Notes: a model not told the origin generated them from the sequence alone. A DNA stretch of 64,000 bases from Xanthomonas boreopolis (GCA_014654535.1 BNBA01000016.1:36780-100779), one strand, 5' to 3'. Shown: positions 1 through 10,031, counted from the first letter of the stretch. Translations and numbers: made by a program.

Positions 1-329
1 AGGTCGGCTTCCGGCAGCCAGCCCAACGCGCCGTCGGCGCGTTCGGACCACCACCAGCCGCCGTGTTCGTGATGCAGCAGCACGGTGTCGCCACGGTCGG
101 CGTCGAGCTCGCGCGCATCGTAGTCGCGCAACGCCTCGGCGCGGCCGTCGCCGAGCGGGCGCAGCCAGGCATGCGGCGCCCAGCCGGCGTTGCCGCCGTC
201 CAGGCGCACCCAGGCGAACGCCGGCCATTCCTCGTCGCGCACGCCCACTTCGACCACCTGGCCGGCGTCGAAGCGGATCGGATTGGGATAGGACGTGCGG
301 TAGTCGCAGAGCAGTCGGGCGCGCAGCAT
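1..329 (-). CDS. SH3-like domain protein, 3'-truncated by the window edge
   Basis: This is the N-terminal ~109 residues of a protein whose 3' end lies outside the window. The visible part reads as two consecutive SH3-like modules. The first spans about residues 1-55 and contains 'FDAGQVVEV' and 'GWAPHAWL'. The second spans about 60-109 and contains 'RDYDARELDADRGDTVLL', 'GGWWWSERADG' and 'LGWLP'. The alternation of a short basic start, a 'DADRGD' turn and a 'WWW...G..GW.P' strand is typical of variant SH3 folds. The gene lies 18 bases after E1 beta on the same strand and is probably in the same operon. Companion SH3 genes near xanthomonad 2-oxoacid dehydrogenases are my recollection, not something proven here. 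ATG at 329 is used; an in-frame GTG at 344 is an alternative. The role is unknown. Confidence 0.75.
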   Translation of the reverse strand, partial: MLRARLLCDYRTSYPNPIRFDAGQVVEVGVRDEEWPAFAWVRLDGGNAGWAPHAWLRPLGDGRAEALRDYDARELDADRGDTVLLHHEHGGWWWSERADGALGWLPEAD

Positions 330-347
330 GTCGGAGCGTGCCACGCG

Positions 348-1334
348 CTATCCCGCGGCCACGGCCCGCCTCGCGGCGGCGGCGATGCGTTCCACGCTCG
401 GCAGGTACTTCATCTCCAGCCGGAACAGCGGGATGTGGGTGTCGTAGCCGGTGACGCGCTCGACCGGGGCGAGCAGGTCGTACATCGACCGCTCGGCCAG
501 GCGCGCGGCGATCTCGGCGCCGAAGCCGGCGGTGCGCGGGGCTTCCTGCACGATCACGCAGCGGCCGGTCTTGGCCACCGATTCGGCGATGGTGTCGAAG
601 TCCAGCGGGCGCAGCGTGGCCACGTCGATCACCTCGGCGCTGATGCCTTCGCCGGCCAGCTTGTCGGCCGCTTCCAGCGCTTCCTTCACCTGCGCGCCCC
701 AGGCCACCAGGGTCACGTCGGTGCCGTCGCGCAGCACGAAGCACACGTCCAGCGGCAGCGCCTCGCCGTCGTCGGCGACCACTTCCTTGTACTGGCGGTA
801 GATGCGCTTGGGTTCGAAGTAGATCACCGGATCCGGGTCGCGGATCGCCGCCAGCAGCAGGCCGTAGGCGCGCTGCGGCGAGGACGGCATCACCACGCGC
901 AGGCCCGGCACGTTGGTGAACAGCGCCTCGTTGGCCTCGCTGTGGTGCTCCGGCGCGCGGATGCCGCCGCCCCACGGCACGCGCAGCACCATCGGGCAAT
1001 GCAGGCGCCCGCGGGTGCGGTTGCGCAGGCGCGCGGCGTGGTTGATCAGGTGGTCGAGCATCGGGTAGACGAAGCCGTCGAACTGCGATTCGGCCACCGG
1101 CTTCATGCCCTGCGCGGCCAGGCCGACGCTCAGGCCGGCGATGGTGGTCTCGTCGAGCGGGGTATCCAGCACGCGCTGCGCGCCGAAGCGCTGCTGCAAG
1201 CCGGCGGTGGCGCGGAACACGCCGCCGTTGACGCCGACGTCCTCGCCGAGCACCAGCACCGACGGGTCGTGTTCCAGTTCCCAGGCCAGCGCCTGGGTGA
1301 TCGCTTCGATGAGGGTGATGGGGGTCGTGGTCAT
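348..1334 (-). CDS. 2-oxoacid dehydrogenase E1 component, beta subunit
   Basis: The 328-residue product is a transketolase-like E1 beta subunit, which pairs with E1 alpha to decarboxylate a 2-oxo acid on thiamine diphosphate. The N-terminal 'TLIEAITQALAWELE', followed by 'VLGEDVGVNGGVFRAT' and 'DTPLDE', is the classic pyrimidine-binding half with its conserved glutamate. The C-terminal half has 'DVATLRPLD' and 'EAPRTAGFGAEI'. Length is normal for the family. ATG at 1334 is preceded by GGGGAGAGA, a good ribosome binding site. An in-frame ATG at 1427, overlapping the E1 alpha stop, would add a low-complexity 31-residue extension and is less likely. The substrate could be pyruvate or branched-chain 2-oxo acids; sequence alone does not decide. 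No E2 or E3 gene is inside the window. Confidence 0.93.
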   Translation of the reverse strand: MTTTPITLIEAITQALAWELEHDPSVLVLGEDVGVNGGVFRATAGLQQRFGAQRVLDTPLDETTIAGLSVGLAAQGMKPVAESQFDGFVYPMLDHLINHAARLRNRTRGRLHCPMVLRVPWGGGIRAPEHHSEANEALFTNVPGLRVVMPSSPQRAYGLLLAAIRDPDPVIYFEPKRIYRQYKEVVADDGEALPLDVCFVLRDGTDVTLVAWGAQVKEALEAADKLAGEGISAEVIDVATLRPLDFDTIAESVAKTGRCVIVQEAPRTAGFGAEIAARLAERSMYDLLAPVERVTGYDTHIPLFRLEMKYLPSVERIAAAARRAVAAG

Positions 1335-1419
1335 CTGGGTCTCTCCCCGCGCACCGGCGGCGCTGTCGAAAGTGCCTGCGTCGTGCGGGGCGTGGCTGTC
1401 GTTCGGACGCTGCTTCAGA

Positions 1420-2508
1420 TCATCCATGGCGTTGCTCCAGTGCGAGGACCGCGGCGCGCTGGGACAACAGCTCCGGCGGCGGATCGGCATACAGGTAGTC
1501 GAACATCGCCTCGACCGGCTGCACCGGCGTGGCGAGATAGGCATTGACCTCTTCGTCCACGTGCGCGGCGCACTCGGCCTTCCACGCGTCTTCCTGCGCC
1601 TGGTCCCAGGCGCCCTGGGCGACGAGATAGTTGCGCAGGCGGTGCATCGGCTCGCGCGCCCAGGCCGCCTTGACCTCGGCATCGTCGCGGTAGCGACGCG
1701 CGTCGTCGGCGGTGGTGTGGTCGGACAGACGGTAGGTGAGGAACTCGATGACGGTGCCGCCTTCGCCGGCCAGCGCGCGCTCGCGCGCCTGCCGCATCGC
1801 TTCCAGCACCGCGATCATGTCGTTGCCGTCCACCTGCAGGCAGTGCAGGCCGCCGGCGATGCCCTTCTGCGCCAGCGTCTGCGCGCCGGTCTGCGCCGAA
1901 CGCGGCACCGAGATGGCCCAGCCGTTGTTCACCACGCACAGGATCAGCGGCAGCTTGTAGGCGCCGGCGGAATTGAGCGCGGCGTAGAAATCGGTCTTGG
2001 AGCTGCCGCCGTCGCCGCATACCGCCACCGCGACCTGCGGCTTGTTCTGCAGCTTGAACGCCAGCGCGGCACCGGCCGCGTGCAGGCACTGGGTGGAGAT
2101 CGGCACGCAGAACGGGAAATCGATGCCGGCCGGGGTGTCGCGCGGGAAGTCGTTGCCGCGCTCGTCGCCGCCCCAGTACAACAGCACGTCGCGCGGGCGC
2201 ACGCCGCGTTCGAACAGCGCGCCGTATTCGCGGTAGCTCGGCGCGAACACGTCGCCGTCCTTCATCGACGCGCCGATGCCGACGTGCGAGGCCTCGTGGC
2301 CCAGGCAGGCGGCATAGGTGCCGAGCTTGCCGGTGCGCTGCAGGGCGATCGCCTTGCTGTCGAAGGTGCGCACGTACAGCATCCGCTTGAACAGCTCCAC
2401 CAGCCGGCGCGGGTTGGCGGCATCGGCGGGAAGGTCGTCGCGGAGCGGCCTGCCGTCCGCGTCCAGGTACTGGAGAAACTCGATCTCGAACTGCGCGGCA
2501 ACGGTCAT
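1420..2508 (-). CDS. 2-oxoacid dehydrogenase E1 component, alpha subunit
   Basis: The 362-residue product is the thiamine-diphosphate-binding alpha subunit. The cofactor motif 'GDGGSSKTDFYAALNSAG...VVNN' is intact (GDG...NN), followed by the 'RLSDHTTADDA' loop typical of heterotetrameric PDH/BCKDH E1 alpha. Earlier blocks 'RTFDSKAIALQRTGKLG' and 'APSYREYG' match the family. The gene is first in an apparent operon with E1 beta (85-base gap) and the SH3-like gene. ATG at 2508 gives the usual family length; ATG at 2526 is an alternative that adds six residues. The upstream region has an imperfect palindrome described separately. Acetyl or branched-chain specificity is unresolved. Confidence 0.92.
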   Translation of the reverse strand: MTVAAQFEIEFLQYLDADGRPLRDDLPADAANPRRLVELFKRMLYVRTFDSKAIALQRTGKLGTYAACLGHEASHVGIGASMKDGDVFAPSYREYGALFERGVRPRDVLLYWGGDERGNDFPRDTPAGIDFPFCVPISTQCLHAAGAALAFKLQNKPQVAVAVCGDGGSSKTDFYAALNSAGAYKLPLILCVVNNGWAISVPRSAQTGAQTLAQKGIAGGLHCLQVDGNDMIAVLEAMRQARERALAGEGGTVIEFLTYRLSDHTTADDARRYRDDAEVKAAWAREPMHRLRNYLVAQGAWDQAQEDAWKAECAAHVDEEVNAYLATPVQPVEAMFDYLYADPPPELLSQRAAVLALEQRHG

Positions 2509-3083
2509 TGCGTACGGCACCTTCATCAAGAAGTTTCAGATGATATGAAGTGCCATGTTAAGGAACTCGTAGCGGGAACCCGTCCTGCGCTGCAGCACGT
2601 TTTCATGCTGGCGTGCACCATGAATGGGCCGGTTTCGCGCGCGCAATCCCGGCGGCGCAGGCAGTTGCGCCGTGCTGCGCTGCGGCGTTCGGAGGCACGA
2701 TACGCACATTGGTGCTGGCGGGCAGGGCACGGGTCGCGAGAGGGCTCCAACTCCGGCAGGGTGACCGGTAAGGCTCCGTCGGGACTGAAGTCCCCAAAAT
2801 GCACTCCCATCGTGCACTCCCACCCTCGGATGGTCAGGTATCGAGCAGGGGAGTCTTGCAAAGAGCTGGCATGCGCCGCGGGCCTTCGCCCCATCCCCTG
2901 CGGGCCGGACCAGCTGGCGATGCCCTTGTGGGAGGGACTTCAGTCCCGACGAGGCCGTGCCGGTGACGCCTCGTCGGGAACGAAGTCCCTCCCGCGGAGT
3001 ACGCCGTCGACAAGGCGCAGGGCAAACGTCCAAAGAAAAGGGGCGCGGCTCGCGCCGCGCCCCTTCGGACCCACGCCGCTCGC
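2509..3083. other. Intergenic region with repeats, no convincing gene
   Basis: This 575-base stretch lies between divergent E1 alpha and the converging end of the nuclease gene. It holds the E1 alpha promoter side (AT-richer, about 2520-2575) and two copies of the GGGACTTCAGTCCC repeat family (about 2765-2796 and 2927-2996). Open frames here are short or run through from the nuclease region, with no recognisable domains. I see no tRNA or other RNA gene. Confidence 0.6.
2927..2996. repeat. Inverted intergenic repeat, family A (complete copy)
   Basis: GTGGGAGGGACTTCAGTCCC, continued by GACGAGG, faces CCTCGTCGGG and AAGTCCCTCCC about 25 bases on, giving a long near-perfect hairpin. The same unit recurs at about 2765-2796 (half copy), 33010-33079 (complete) and 46522-46580, with a variant at 7705-7750. 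It behaves like a dispersed REP/BIME-type element. Confidence 0.8.
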
Positions 3084-6000
3084 TCAGCGGCCGCGGCCGG
3101 GGCGCTGGATCCGCGTGCTCCAGCTCGCCGCATCGTCGCTCGGGTCGGTATCGGCCGAGCGGGAATGCGCGCTCGCCCGGATCGTCACCACGCCGTCGGC
3201 CGGCGGCGGCACGATCGGCGTGACCAGGGCGAACGAGACGGAAGCGCCCACCGCCACGTCGCGCGCGGCCACGCACTGGAAGCGTGCCGAGCGCGGTCCG
3301 CCCTGCAGCTGCTTCTGGCAGGTCCAGCCGCGCGGCGCGGCCAGGCTCGACAGCAGCGACAGCGTGTCGCCTTCCACGTCCAGGCCGACGCCGCGCGCGG
3401 GCGCGGTGCCGCGATTGGCCACGGTGATCGCGTACTGCGCGCTGACCGCATTGATCGGCAGCGTGGCCGGGCCCTGGATCGCGACCGCGAGGTTGCCGGC
3501 CGGGCGCGCCTGCAGCGTGACCGTAGCCTGGTGCTCGTTGTCGTCCGGCTGCGGGTCCTGGGTCTGCGAGCGCAGCGAGGCGGCCAGGGTCAGCGCGCGG
3601 CCGGCCATCGTCGCCTCGCTCGGCACGCTGATGGCGAACGACTGTGCGGCGCCGCTGGCGAAGCGGGCGATGGTGCAGGTGACGCTGGTGTTGGCGCCTT
3701 CCGGCTGCGCGGCCTGGCAGCTCCAGCCCGGCGCGGCGGTCACGGCCGGCGCGACCTGCGCATCGATCGCGAACGCCACCGCCACCGTCTCGGCCGCCTC
3801 CGGCCCGCGGTTGGCGACATCCACGGTGAACAACACCGCGTCGCCGGCGTAGACCGGATCGTTGGCCGCGCTCACCGCCACGCCCAGGTCGGCGCGCTGC
3901 ACCGACTTGAGCCGGAGCAGGACTAGGGCCGGGTCGTGGTCGGACAGCCGGGTCGGCGCGGCGAAGTCGTTGCGCGCGGTCTCCGGGAAGTCGGCGTTGA
4001 TGCGGGCATGGCCCAGCACCAGCGTGGCCACGTCCTGCGCGTTCATCAGCGCGTGGTTGGCGAGGATGTGGTCCAGCGACTGCACGTTGCCGTCGTAGGC
4101 GTAGGAGTAGCTGAGGTCGGGCGTGTCGAGCCAGGTCAGGTCGGTGTAGTCCGGCGTGACCAGGTCGGTGCCGTCGCCGGCCACCACGGTCTCCTCGTCC
4201 GGCGCGGGCTTGCCGGTGACGGTGCCCATCGCGTCGACGTAGCCGTCGTTGAACTCGAACGCGTTGAAGTCGCCCATCACCAGCACCTTCTCGCCCGGGT
4301 CGGCGAGCTGGCGGGCCTGCAGCAGGTTGGCCAGCCATTCCGCCTGCGCCTGGCGCTTGGCGCGCACGCGCTGGCCGGCCGCGTCGTCGGCCTCGGCGCC
4401 GTTGAGCGAGCGTTGGTGGACCACGATCGCGGTCAGCGGCAGCTGGCGGCCGTCGGCGAAGTGCACGACCGCTTCGAGCACCAGCGGCGGGCGGTCGTTG
4501 AGCAGGCTGACGGTGCCGCTCGGCTCGGTCCAGGTGACGTCCTTGCCCTGCTGGCTGACCGCCTTGACCTCCACGCGCGCCAGGCCGGCGGCGACTTCGG
4601 CCTGCTTGACCAGGAAGCCGACGTCGATGCCGCCGACGTCGTTGCCCTCGACCAGGTACGCCGCGTACTGCGGGTCGGGCTGGCCGGCGGCGACCGCGTC
4701 GGCGTTCACCTTGGCGGCGATCTGCTGCAGCACCGCCAGGTTCTCGACCTCGACCGTGCCGAGGATGTCCGGCAGGTGCAGGTAGTCGCGGATCGCCAGC
4801 GAGGCCTTGTTGAGGCGGCCCTGGTAGGCGGTGCTGCTGAGCACCGGCTCGCCGATCGCCGGGTCGTTCTGGTCGTCGAAGAAGCGCTCCATGTTGTAGG
4901 TGGCGACGCTGACGTCGTCGGCCGACGGTTGCGGCGCCGGGGTCGGGCCGGCGCGGCTGCAATCGACCTGCGGGGCGCTTTCCGGTGCGATGGTGTAGCG
5001 GCGGTAGCTGTAGTCGAGCGGGCCGGTGACGCCGGTGACGATGCAACCGGAGGCCACGTCGATGCGCGCGCCGCCGAGCGAGGCGCTGGCGACCGCGATC
5101 ACCTGCGGATTGGTGTTCCAGCGCGGCACGCCGGCCGGGGAACCGGCCGGCAGCGGATCGGGCATCTGCACGCCCGGGCCGCGCCAGGCGCGCGGCAGGC
5201 CGGTCACCACCGCATGGAACACGCCATTGCTGGTCGCGGTCGCGCTGGACTCGGTGACGCCGCCGCCGGTGGGCGCGTTGACGGTCAGGCTGGCGGCGGT
5301 GACGCGCATGCCTTCCAGGCGTTCGAGCTGGTCGTAGGCGCCATTCGGGTCCGGGAAGGTGGTGGTCAGCGCGACCGGCGCCGGCAGCGCGTTGCCGGTG
5401 GACTGCAGCACCACGGTCGGCGAGCCGCCGATCTCGGTCAGCGGCGGCTGCGCCGGATCGGCGCTGGGCACGTATTCCTGCACCGTGCCCTGCACGGTGA
5501 CGCGGTTGCCGACCATCGCCGCATCCGGCGGCGCGCTGCCGGTGTAGACGTAGATGCCCTCGGAGGTCAGCGGATCGCCATCGGCCTCGGCGTCCGGCGC
5601 CTGCAGGAAGAAGCCGCTGCCGCGGCGCGCGGTGACGATGCCCGAGGTGGCCACCACCTGGTTCTCGTACGGCGAGCGGGCGCCGCTGCCCTGGATCGCG
5701 TGGATCGGGATGCGGTCGAAGTCGTCGTCGACGATCGTCGCGGTGGCGCGCGTGGTGCCGAGGCGGGCGCCATTGATGTCGCTGAAGTCGACGCGGAAGG
5801 TCTCGTTGCCCTCGACGAGGGTGTCGTCGACCAGCGCGATCGCCAGCGTGGCGCTGCTCTGGCCCTCCGGGATCGTCAGCGTGCCGGAGGCGGCCTGGTA
5901 GTCGCTGCCCGCGGTGGCGGTGCCGTCCGCGGTGGCATAGGCCACGCGGACGCCGCCGCTGCCCGCGGGCCGGCTCAGCACCGCCTGCAGCACCAGCGAG

Positions 6001-6656
6001 CCGGCGTTCTCGGCGGCCGAGGCATCGGCCACGGTCAGCACCGGCGTGCCGTCGCCATCGCACGGGTGCAGGCTGCTGGCGCTGTTGCGCGGCGTGGGTG
6101 CGCCGGTGGCGAAGTCGGCGCCGTTGTTGTCGCTGTCGGTGCAACCGCCGTTGCCGCGCAGCACCGCCAGGGTATTGCTCGGCGCCGGGGTGGGCGCGTT
6201 GCCTTCGGCGCAGCTGGCGGTGCCGCCGAAGCCGACCAGGTCGACGTTGCCGGTCGGGCAGGCGCCGCTCAGCGCGGTGGACGAGCGGCCCAGCGCGACC
6301 TTGCCCGCGGTGCCGCTCATCGCGATGGTGCCGGTCGCGTCCGGCGTGGGCAGGTCGACGCTGCCGCCGCTGCCGTCGGCCTGCTTGACCAGGTAGTAGG
6401 CGCCGGGCGCGAGGCTGCCCGACAAGCGGGTCACCTGCCAGCTGGTGCCGGCGGCCGAGGCGTACTGCACCGACCAGCCGGCCAGGTCGACCGCGCTGGT
6501 GCCGTTGTTGTGCAGCTCGATGAAGTCGCTCTTGTAGGTGGCCCCGCTGTTGCCGCCGCCGCCGTACACCTGGCTGATGACGACCTGGGCCTGGCCGCTG
6601 CCGGCGTACGCTAGCGCGCACGCGAGCGCCACGGCTCGAAGCAGTCTGTGATGCAT
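3084..6656 (-). CDS. Secreted multidomain nuclease (LTD - Calx-beta - endonuclease/exonuclease/phosphatase - DUF11 x2)
   Basis: The 1190-residue product begins with a Sec signal peptide (residues 1-23, ending 'GSGQAQ'). A lamin-tail domain follows (~24-130; '[20 protein letters not shown]', 'FIELHNNG', 'LAGWSVQY'), then a Calx-beta-like repeat (~205-310; '[15 protein letters not shown]', 'EGNETF'). Next is an OB-like segment (~315-450) of the ExeM/NucH type, and an endonuclease/exonuclease/phosphatase domain (~577-905) with 'ATYNMERFF', '[10 protein letters not shown]', 'SLDHILAN' and 'LSDHDP', which supply the metal and catalytic residues. Two DUF11/CARDB-like repeats end the protein (~920-1050 and ~1055-1185). 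Family members degrade extracellular DNA. Unlike many ExeM-type nucleases I see no GlyGly-CTERM sorting tail; the protein ends 'RPGRGR'. ATG at 6656 follows GGGGGAACC. It stands alone, divergent from kynA. Confidence 0.9.
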   Translation of the reverse strand: MHHRLLRAVALACALAYAGSGQAQVVISQVYGGGGNSGATYKSDFIELHNNGTSAVDLAGWSVQYASAAGTSWQVTRLSGSLAPGAYYLVKQADGSGGSVDLPTPDATGTIAMSGTAGKVALGRSSTALSGACPTGNVDLVGFGGTASCAEGNAPTPAPSNTLAVLRGNGGCTDSDNNGADFATGAPTPRNSASSLHPCDGDGTPVLTVADASAAENAGSLVLQAVLSRPAGSGGVRVAYATADGTATAGSDYQAASGTLTIPEGQSSATLAIALVDDTLVEGNETFRVDFSDINGARLGTTRATATIVDDDFDRIPIHAIQGSGARSPYENQVVATSGIVTARRGSGFFLQAPDAEADGDPLTSEGIYVYTGSAPPDAAMVGNRVTVQGTVQEYVPSADPAQPPLTEIGGSPTVVLQSTGNALPAPVALTTTFPDPNGAYDQLERLEGMRVTAASLTVNAPTGGGVTESSATATSNGVFHAVVTGLPRAWRGPGVQMPDPLPAGSPAGVPRWNTNPQVIAVASASLGGARIDVASGCIVTGVTGPLDYSYRRYTIAPESAPQVDCSRAGPTPAPQPSADDVSVATYNMERFFDDQNDPAIGEPVLSSTAYQGRLNKASLAIRDYLHLPDILGTVEVENLAVLQQIAAKVNADAVAAGQPDPQYAAYLVEGNDVGGIDVGFLVKQAEVAAGLARVEVKAVSQQGKDVTWTEPSGTVSLLNDRPPLVLEAVVHFADGRQLPLTAIVVHQRSLNGAEADDAAGQRVRAKRQAQAEWLANLLQARQLADPGEKVLVMGDFNAFEFNDGYVDAMGTVTGKPAPDEETVVAGDGTDLVTPDYTDLTWLDTPDLSYSYAYDGNVQSLDHILANHALMNAQDVATLVLGHARINADFPETARNDFAAPTRLSDHDPALVLLRLKSVQRADLGVAVSAANDPVYAGDAVLFTVDVANRGPEAAETVAVAFAIDAQVAPAVTAAPGWSCQAAQPEGANTSVTCTIARFASGAAQSFAISVPSEATMAGRALTLAASLRSQTQDPQPDDNEHQATVTLQARPAGNLAVAIQGPATLPINAVSAQYAITVANRGTAPARGVGLDVEGDTLSLLSSLAAPRGWTCQKQLQGGPRSARFQCVAARDVAVGASVSFALVTPIVPPPADGVVTIRASAHSRSADTDPSDDAASWSTRIQRPGRGR

Positions 6657-6824
6657 GTGGTTCCCCCAGGAATCCTCGAGAAGGATGAAGCTGCCTTGCC
6701 GGAGCCGGCCCCCCTGCCGCTCCCGGCCGGATTGTGCACTGTGCGTCGGGTTCCTGACGCATTCGTGACAGCGGCCGCGTTGCGCTACCCTTGCCGACCC
6801 CGAACCCGGCCCTGCCTCCCGGCC

Positions 6825-7697
6825 ATGTCCGTCGACAAGAACCTGCGTGAACTGGAAGCCGGCATCCACACCGACCTGGAAGGCCGCCTGACCTATGGCG
6901 GCTACCTGCGGCTGGAACAGCTGCTGTCGGCGCAACAGCCGCTGTCCGACCCGCCGCATCACGACGAGATGCTGTTCATCATCCAGCACCAGACCTCCGA
7001 GCTGTGGCTGAAGCTGCTCGCCCACGAACTGGGCGCGGCGATCGGCCACCTGCAGCGCGACGAGGTGTGGCAGTGCCGCAAGGTGCTGGCGCGCAGCAAG
7101 CAGGTGCTGCGGCTGCTGACCGAGCAGTGGTCGGTGCTGGAGACGCTGACGCCGAGCGAGTACATGGGCTTCCGCGACACGCTCGGGCCGGCCTCGGGCT
7201 TCCAGTCGCTGCAGTACCGCTACATCGAGTTCCTGCTCGGCAACAAGAACGCGCAGATGCTGCGGGTGTTCGACCACGACCCGGCCGGCCAGGCGAAGCT
7301 GCGCTCGGTGCTGGAGGCGCCGGGCCTGTACGACGAGTTCCTGCTCTACCTGTCGCGCTGGGGCCATGCGATCCCGCCGCAGCACCTGCAGCGCGACTGG
7401 ACCCTGGCGCACGTCTCCGACCCCGCGCTGCGGCCGGTGTTCGAGCGCATCTACGAGCACACCGACCGCTACTGGCGCGAGTACTCGCTGGCCGAGGACC
7501 TGGTGGACCTGGAGACCCAGTTCCAGCTGTGGCGCTTCCGCCACATGCGCACGGTGCAGCGCATCATCGGCTTCAAGCGCGGCACCGGCGGCTCCAGCGG
7601 CGTGGGTTTCCTGCGGCAGGCGCTGGAGCTGACGTTCTTCCCCGAGTTGTTCGAGGTAAGAACCTCGATCGGCATGCCGCCGGAGCCTTCCCCGTAG
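6825..7697 (+). CDS. kynA: Tryptophan 2,3-dioxygenase
   Basis: This 290-residue haem enzyme opens the indole ring of L-tryptophan to N-formylkynurenine, the first step of the kynurenine pathway. From the ATG at 6825, the active-site histidine in '[10 protein letters not shown]' is residue 55 and the haem-ligand histidine in 'RFRHMRTVQ' is residue 240. These are the numbers known for the Xanthomonas campestris enzyme, which also fixes the start. The '[12 protein letters not shown]' substrate loop is intact. The C-terminus after '[13 protein letters not shown]' is short and differs from relatives (ends 'MPPEPSP'). No kynurenine formamidase or kynureninase gene is in this window. The gene is divergent from the nuclease, with a family A-like repeat just after its stop. 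Confidence 0.97.
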   Translation: MSVDKNLRELEAGIHTDLEGRLTYGGYLRLEQLLSAQQPLSDPPHHDEMLFIIQHQTSELWLKLLAHELGAAIGHLQRDEVWQCRKVLARSKQVLRLLTEQWSVLETLTPSEYMGFRDTLGPASGFQSLQYRYIEFLLGNKNAQMLRVFDHDPAGQAKLRSVLEAPGLYDEFLLYLSRWGHAIPPQHLQRDWTLAHVSDPALRPVFERIYEHTDRYWREYSLAEDLVDLETQFQLWRFRHMRTVQRIIGFKRGTGGSSGVGFLRQALELTFFPELFEVRTSIGMPPEPSP

Positions 7698-7704
7698 GCG
7701 CGGC

Positions 7705-7750
7705 TTTTGTGGGAGCGGCTTCAGCCGCGACGGGGCTTTGCCGGTAAAGG
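7705..7750. repeat. Intergenic repeat, family A variant
   Basis: TGTGGGAGCGGCTTCAGCCG and the following CGACGGGGCTTTGCCGG parallel the family A unit, but the inner palindrome is GCGGCTTCAGCCGC instead of GGGACTTCAGTCCC. It sits 8 bases past the kynA stop and could also act as its transcription terminator. Confidence 0.65.
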
Positions 7751-7885
7751 CCCCCCCAACGTCGCCGGCATCCGTCTCAATTGACATCAATTTGACGTGA
7801 AGACCGCGGTCGGTGATCCTCGCCCGTCGCCCCGGCCCGTCCGCGGGCGTGCAAGCCATTGACTGAATACGCAAGGGAACCCTTC

Positions 7886-9403
7886 ATGAGCGTCGACGCC
7901 GCCGCGCCGAACCCCGCCACCCCAACGCCCCCGCAGATCCCCGGGTTCAAGACCCTCCTCGGCCATCCCAAGCCGTTGTGGATGCTGTTCATGACGGAGT
8001 TCTGGGAGCGCTTCGCGTTCTATGGCATCCGCTGGGCCCTGGTGCTGTACATCGTGCAGCAGTTCTACGCCGGTAGCGGCACCGGCGAGCAGCCGGCCAA
8101 CCAGCTCTACGGCGCCTACCTGGCGCTGGTCTACGCGGCGGCGATCTTCGGCGGCTACGTGGCCGACCGGGTGATCGGCTACCAGCGCTCGATCCTGCTC
8201 GGCGCGGCGATCATGTCGGCAGGCCTGTTCCTGATCGCCACCTCCAGCCAGGAGCTGTTCAAGCTCGGCCTGGCCACGATCATCGCCGGCAACGGCCTGT
8301 TCAAGCCGAACATCTCGACCATGGTCGGCAAGCTCTACAAGGTGGGCGACGAACGCCGCGACTCGGGCTTCACCATCTTCTACATGGGCATCAACCTGGG
8401 CGCGATGATCTCGCCGGTGCTCACCGGCGCGCTGGCCAGCAAGGTGTTCGGCTCCGAGGCGATGCCGGACTACAAGGTGGTGTTCATCGCCTCCGGCGTG
8501 GGCATGCTGCTGAGCCTGGTGTGGTTCTGGTTCGGTCGCCGCCAGCTGGCCGGCATCGGCCGTCCGCCGGCCGGCGGCGAAGGCCGCGCGCGCGTGCTGT
8601 ACACCCTGATCGGCGCGCTGGTCGCCATCCCGACGGTGTACTTCCTGCTCACCATCGAGGCGGCAACACTGAACTGGTGGGTGCTGACCCCGATGTTCCT
8701 GCTGCTGTGCGCGCTGATCGTCGCCGAGGGCATCCGCGAGGGCGCCGTGCAGCGCGACCGCGCGCTGGCCATGCTGGTGATCTTCGTCTTCAACATCCTG
8801 TTCTGGATGTTCTTCGAACAGGCAGGCAGCTCGTTCACCTTCCTGGCCGAGAAGATCGTCAACCGCGAGTTCGGCGACTGGACCTTCCCGGTGGCCTGGT
8901 TCCAGTCCGTCAACTCGCTGGCGATCATCACCATCGCGCCGCTGCTGGCCTGGCTGTGGGTCAGGATGGGCCGCGCCAATCCGTCGATCCCGCGCAAGTT
9001 CGGCCTGGGCCTGATCTTCAACGGCCTGGCTTTCCTGCTGCTGATGTTCGCGCTGTCCTCCCTGGTCAGCGACATCGGCAAGATCCCGTTCTGGACGCTG
9101 TTCATGGTCTACGTCATCCAGTCGGTGGGCGAGCTGTGCCTCTCGCCGATCGGCCTGTCCATGGTGACCAAGCTGGCGCCGCTGCGCCTGGTCGGCTTCG
9201 GCATGGGCGGCTGGTTCCTGTCCACCGGCATCGGCAACAACCTGTCGGGCATCTTCGCCGGCCACGTCAGCGGCGAGGGCGGCATGACCGTGCAATCTTC
9301 GCTCGCAGGCTATACCTTCGGGTTCTGGCTGCTGTTGGGCGCCGGCGCGCTGCTGTTCCTGATCGCCCCGCTGATCAACAGGCTGATGCATGGCGTGAAG
9401 TGA
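7886..9403 (+). CDS. POT/PTR family proton-coupled oligopeptide transporter
   Basis: The 505-residue product is an integral membrane protein of the peptide transporter family. The N-terminal signature 'MTEFWERFAFYGIRWALVLY' contains the ExxERFxxYG proton-coupling motif. The second family motif is seen as 'GNGLFKPNISTMVGKLY', followed by 'FTIFYMGINLGAMISP'. About 12-14 hydrophobic segments can be read. It should import di- and tripeptides into the cytoplasm with protons. ATG at 7886 is preceded by AAGGGA, and a TTG at 7859 is a less likely start. The next gene begins 19 bases after the stop, so co-transcription with the thioredoxin-like lipoprotein is likely. Confidence 0.93.
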   Translation: MSVDAAAPNPATPTPPQIPGFKTLLGHPKPLWMLFMTEFWERFAFYGIRWALVLYIVQQFYAGSGTGEQPANQLYGAYLALVYAAAIFGGYVADRVIGYQRSILLGAAIMSAGLFLIATSSQELFKLGLATIIAGNGLFKPNISTMVGKLYKVGDERRDSGFTIFYMGINLGAMISPVLTGALASKVFGSEAMPDYKVVFIASGVGMLLSLVWFWFGRRQLAGIGRPPAGGEGRARVLYTLIGALVAIPTVYFLLTIEAATLNWWVLTPMFLLLCALIVAEGIREGAVQRDRALAMLVIFVFNILFWMFFEQAGSSFTFLAEKIVNREFGDWTFPVAWFQSVNSLAIITIAPLLAWLWVRMGRANPSIPRKFGLGLIFNGLAFLLLMFALSSLVSDIGKIPFWTLFMVYVIQSVGELCLSPIGLSMVTKLAPLRLVGFGMGGWFLSTGIGNNLSGIFAGHVSGEGGMTVQSSLAGYTFGFWLLLGAGALLFLIAPLINRLMHGVK

Positions 9404-9422
9404 CCTAGTGAGGACCCCCACG

Positions 9423-10031
9423 ATGGCGAAGAACCAGACCCCGCACACCGTCCGCGCACTGGCGGCCGCCGCCCTGTGCGCGGCCGTGCTGGCCGGCTGC
9501 GGCCAGGCTCCCGAGCCGCCCGCGCCGCGGCCGCTCGATACCTCGGTCCAGAAACCGCCATCGCCCGATCCGACCCAGCCGGTGGCCTCCGGCAACACCC
9601 CGGCCGCCGCGGACATCGCCGCGGTGGCCGCGCTCAGCGCCGGCTTCGATCCTGCGCGCGACCCGTTCGCCGACCTGGAGACCGCCAAGGTCGAGGCCAA
9701 GCGCGGCGGCAAGCGCATCCTGATCGACGTCGGCGGCGAGTGGTGCTCGTGGTGCCACACCCTGGACGAGTTCATTGGCGGCGACGCGGAGATCCGCGGC
9801 TTCCGCGACGAGAACTACGTCTGGCTCAAGGTCAACTACAGCGAGGAGAACGAGAACAAGCCGTTCCTCTCGCAGTACCCGGCGATCCAGGGGTATCCGC
9901 ACCTGTTCGTGCTCGACAACGACGGCAAGCTGCTGCATTCGCAGTTCACCGCCGAGCTGGAAAAGGGCAAGGGCTACGACCGCAAGAAGTTCTTCGACTT
10001 CCTCAAGCAGTGGGCGCCGCCGAAGGCGTGA
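9423..10031 (+). CDS. Thioredoxin-fold lipoprotein
   Basis: The 202-residue product starts with a lipoprotein signal ending in the lipobox 'AVLAGC' (cysteine about residue 24), so it should be anchored in the outer or inner membrane facing the periplasm. A proline-rich linker of about 35 residues follows. The C-terminal ~120 residues are a thioredoxin fold with the redox motif 'WCSWC' in 'GGEWCSWCHTLDEF' and the cis-proline segment 'IQGYPHLFVLDNDGK'. This resembles the DsbD-gamma/DUF255-like group that reduces periplasmic disulfides. The partner is unknown. ATG at 9423 has GAGGA 8 bases upstream; GTG at 9408 is an alternative. It lies directly behind the POT transporter. Confidence 0.88.
   Translation: MAKNQTPHTVRALAAAALCAAVLAGCGQAPEPPAPRPLDTSVQKPPSPDPTQPVASGNTPAAADIAAVAALSAGFDPARDPFADLETAKVEAKRGGKRILIDVGGEWCSWCHTLDEFIGGDAEIRGFRDENYVWLKVNYSEENENKPFLSQYPAIQGYPHLFVLDNDGKLLHSQFTAELEKGKGYDRKKFFDFLKQWAPPKA

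Noticed and set aside
1335..1427. Longer E1 beta starting at ATG 1427, overlapping the E1 alpha stop
   Set aside because: The extra 31 residues are low complexity and outside the family N-terminus. ATG 1334 has a clear GGAGAGA site.
2536..6762. Very long open frame antisense/out of frame over the nuclease region
   Set aside because: It is rich in R, G, A and H with no domain. It is a GC-bias shadow of the real nuclease frame.
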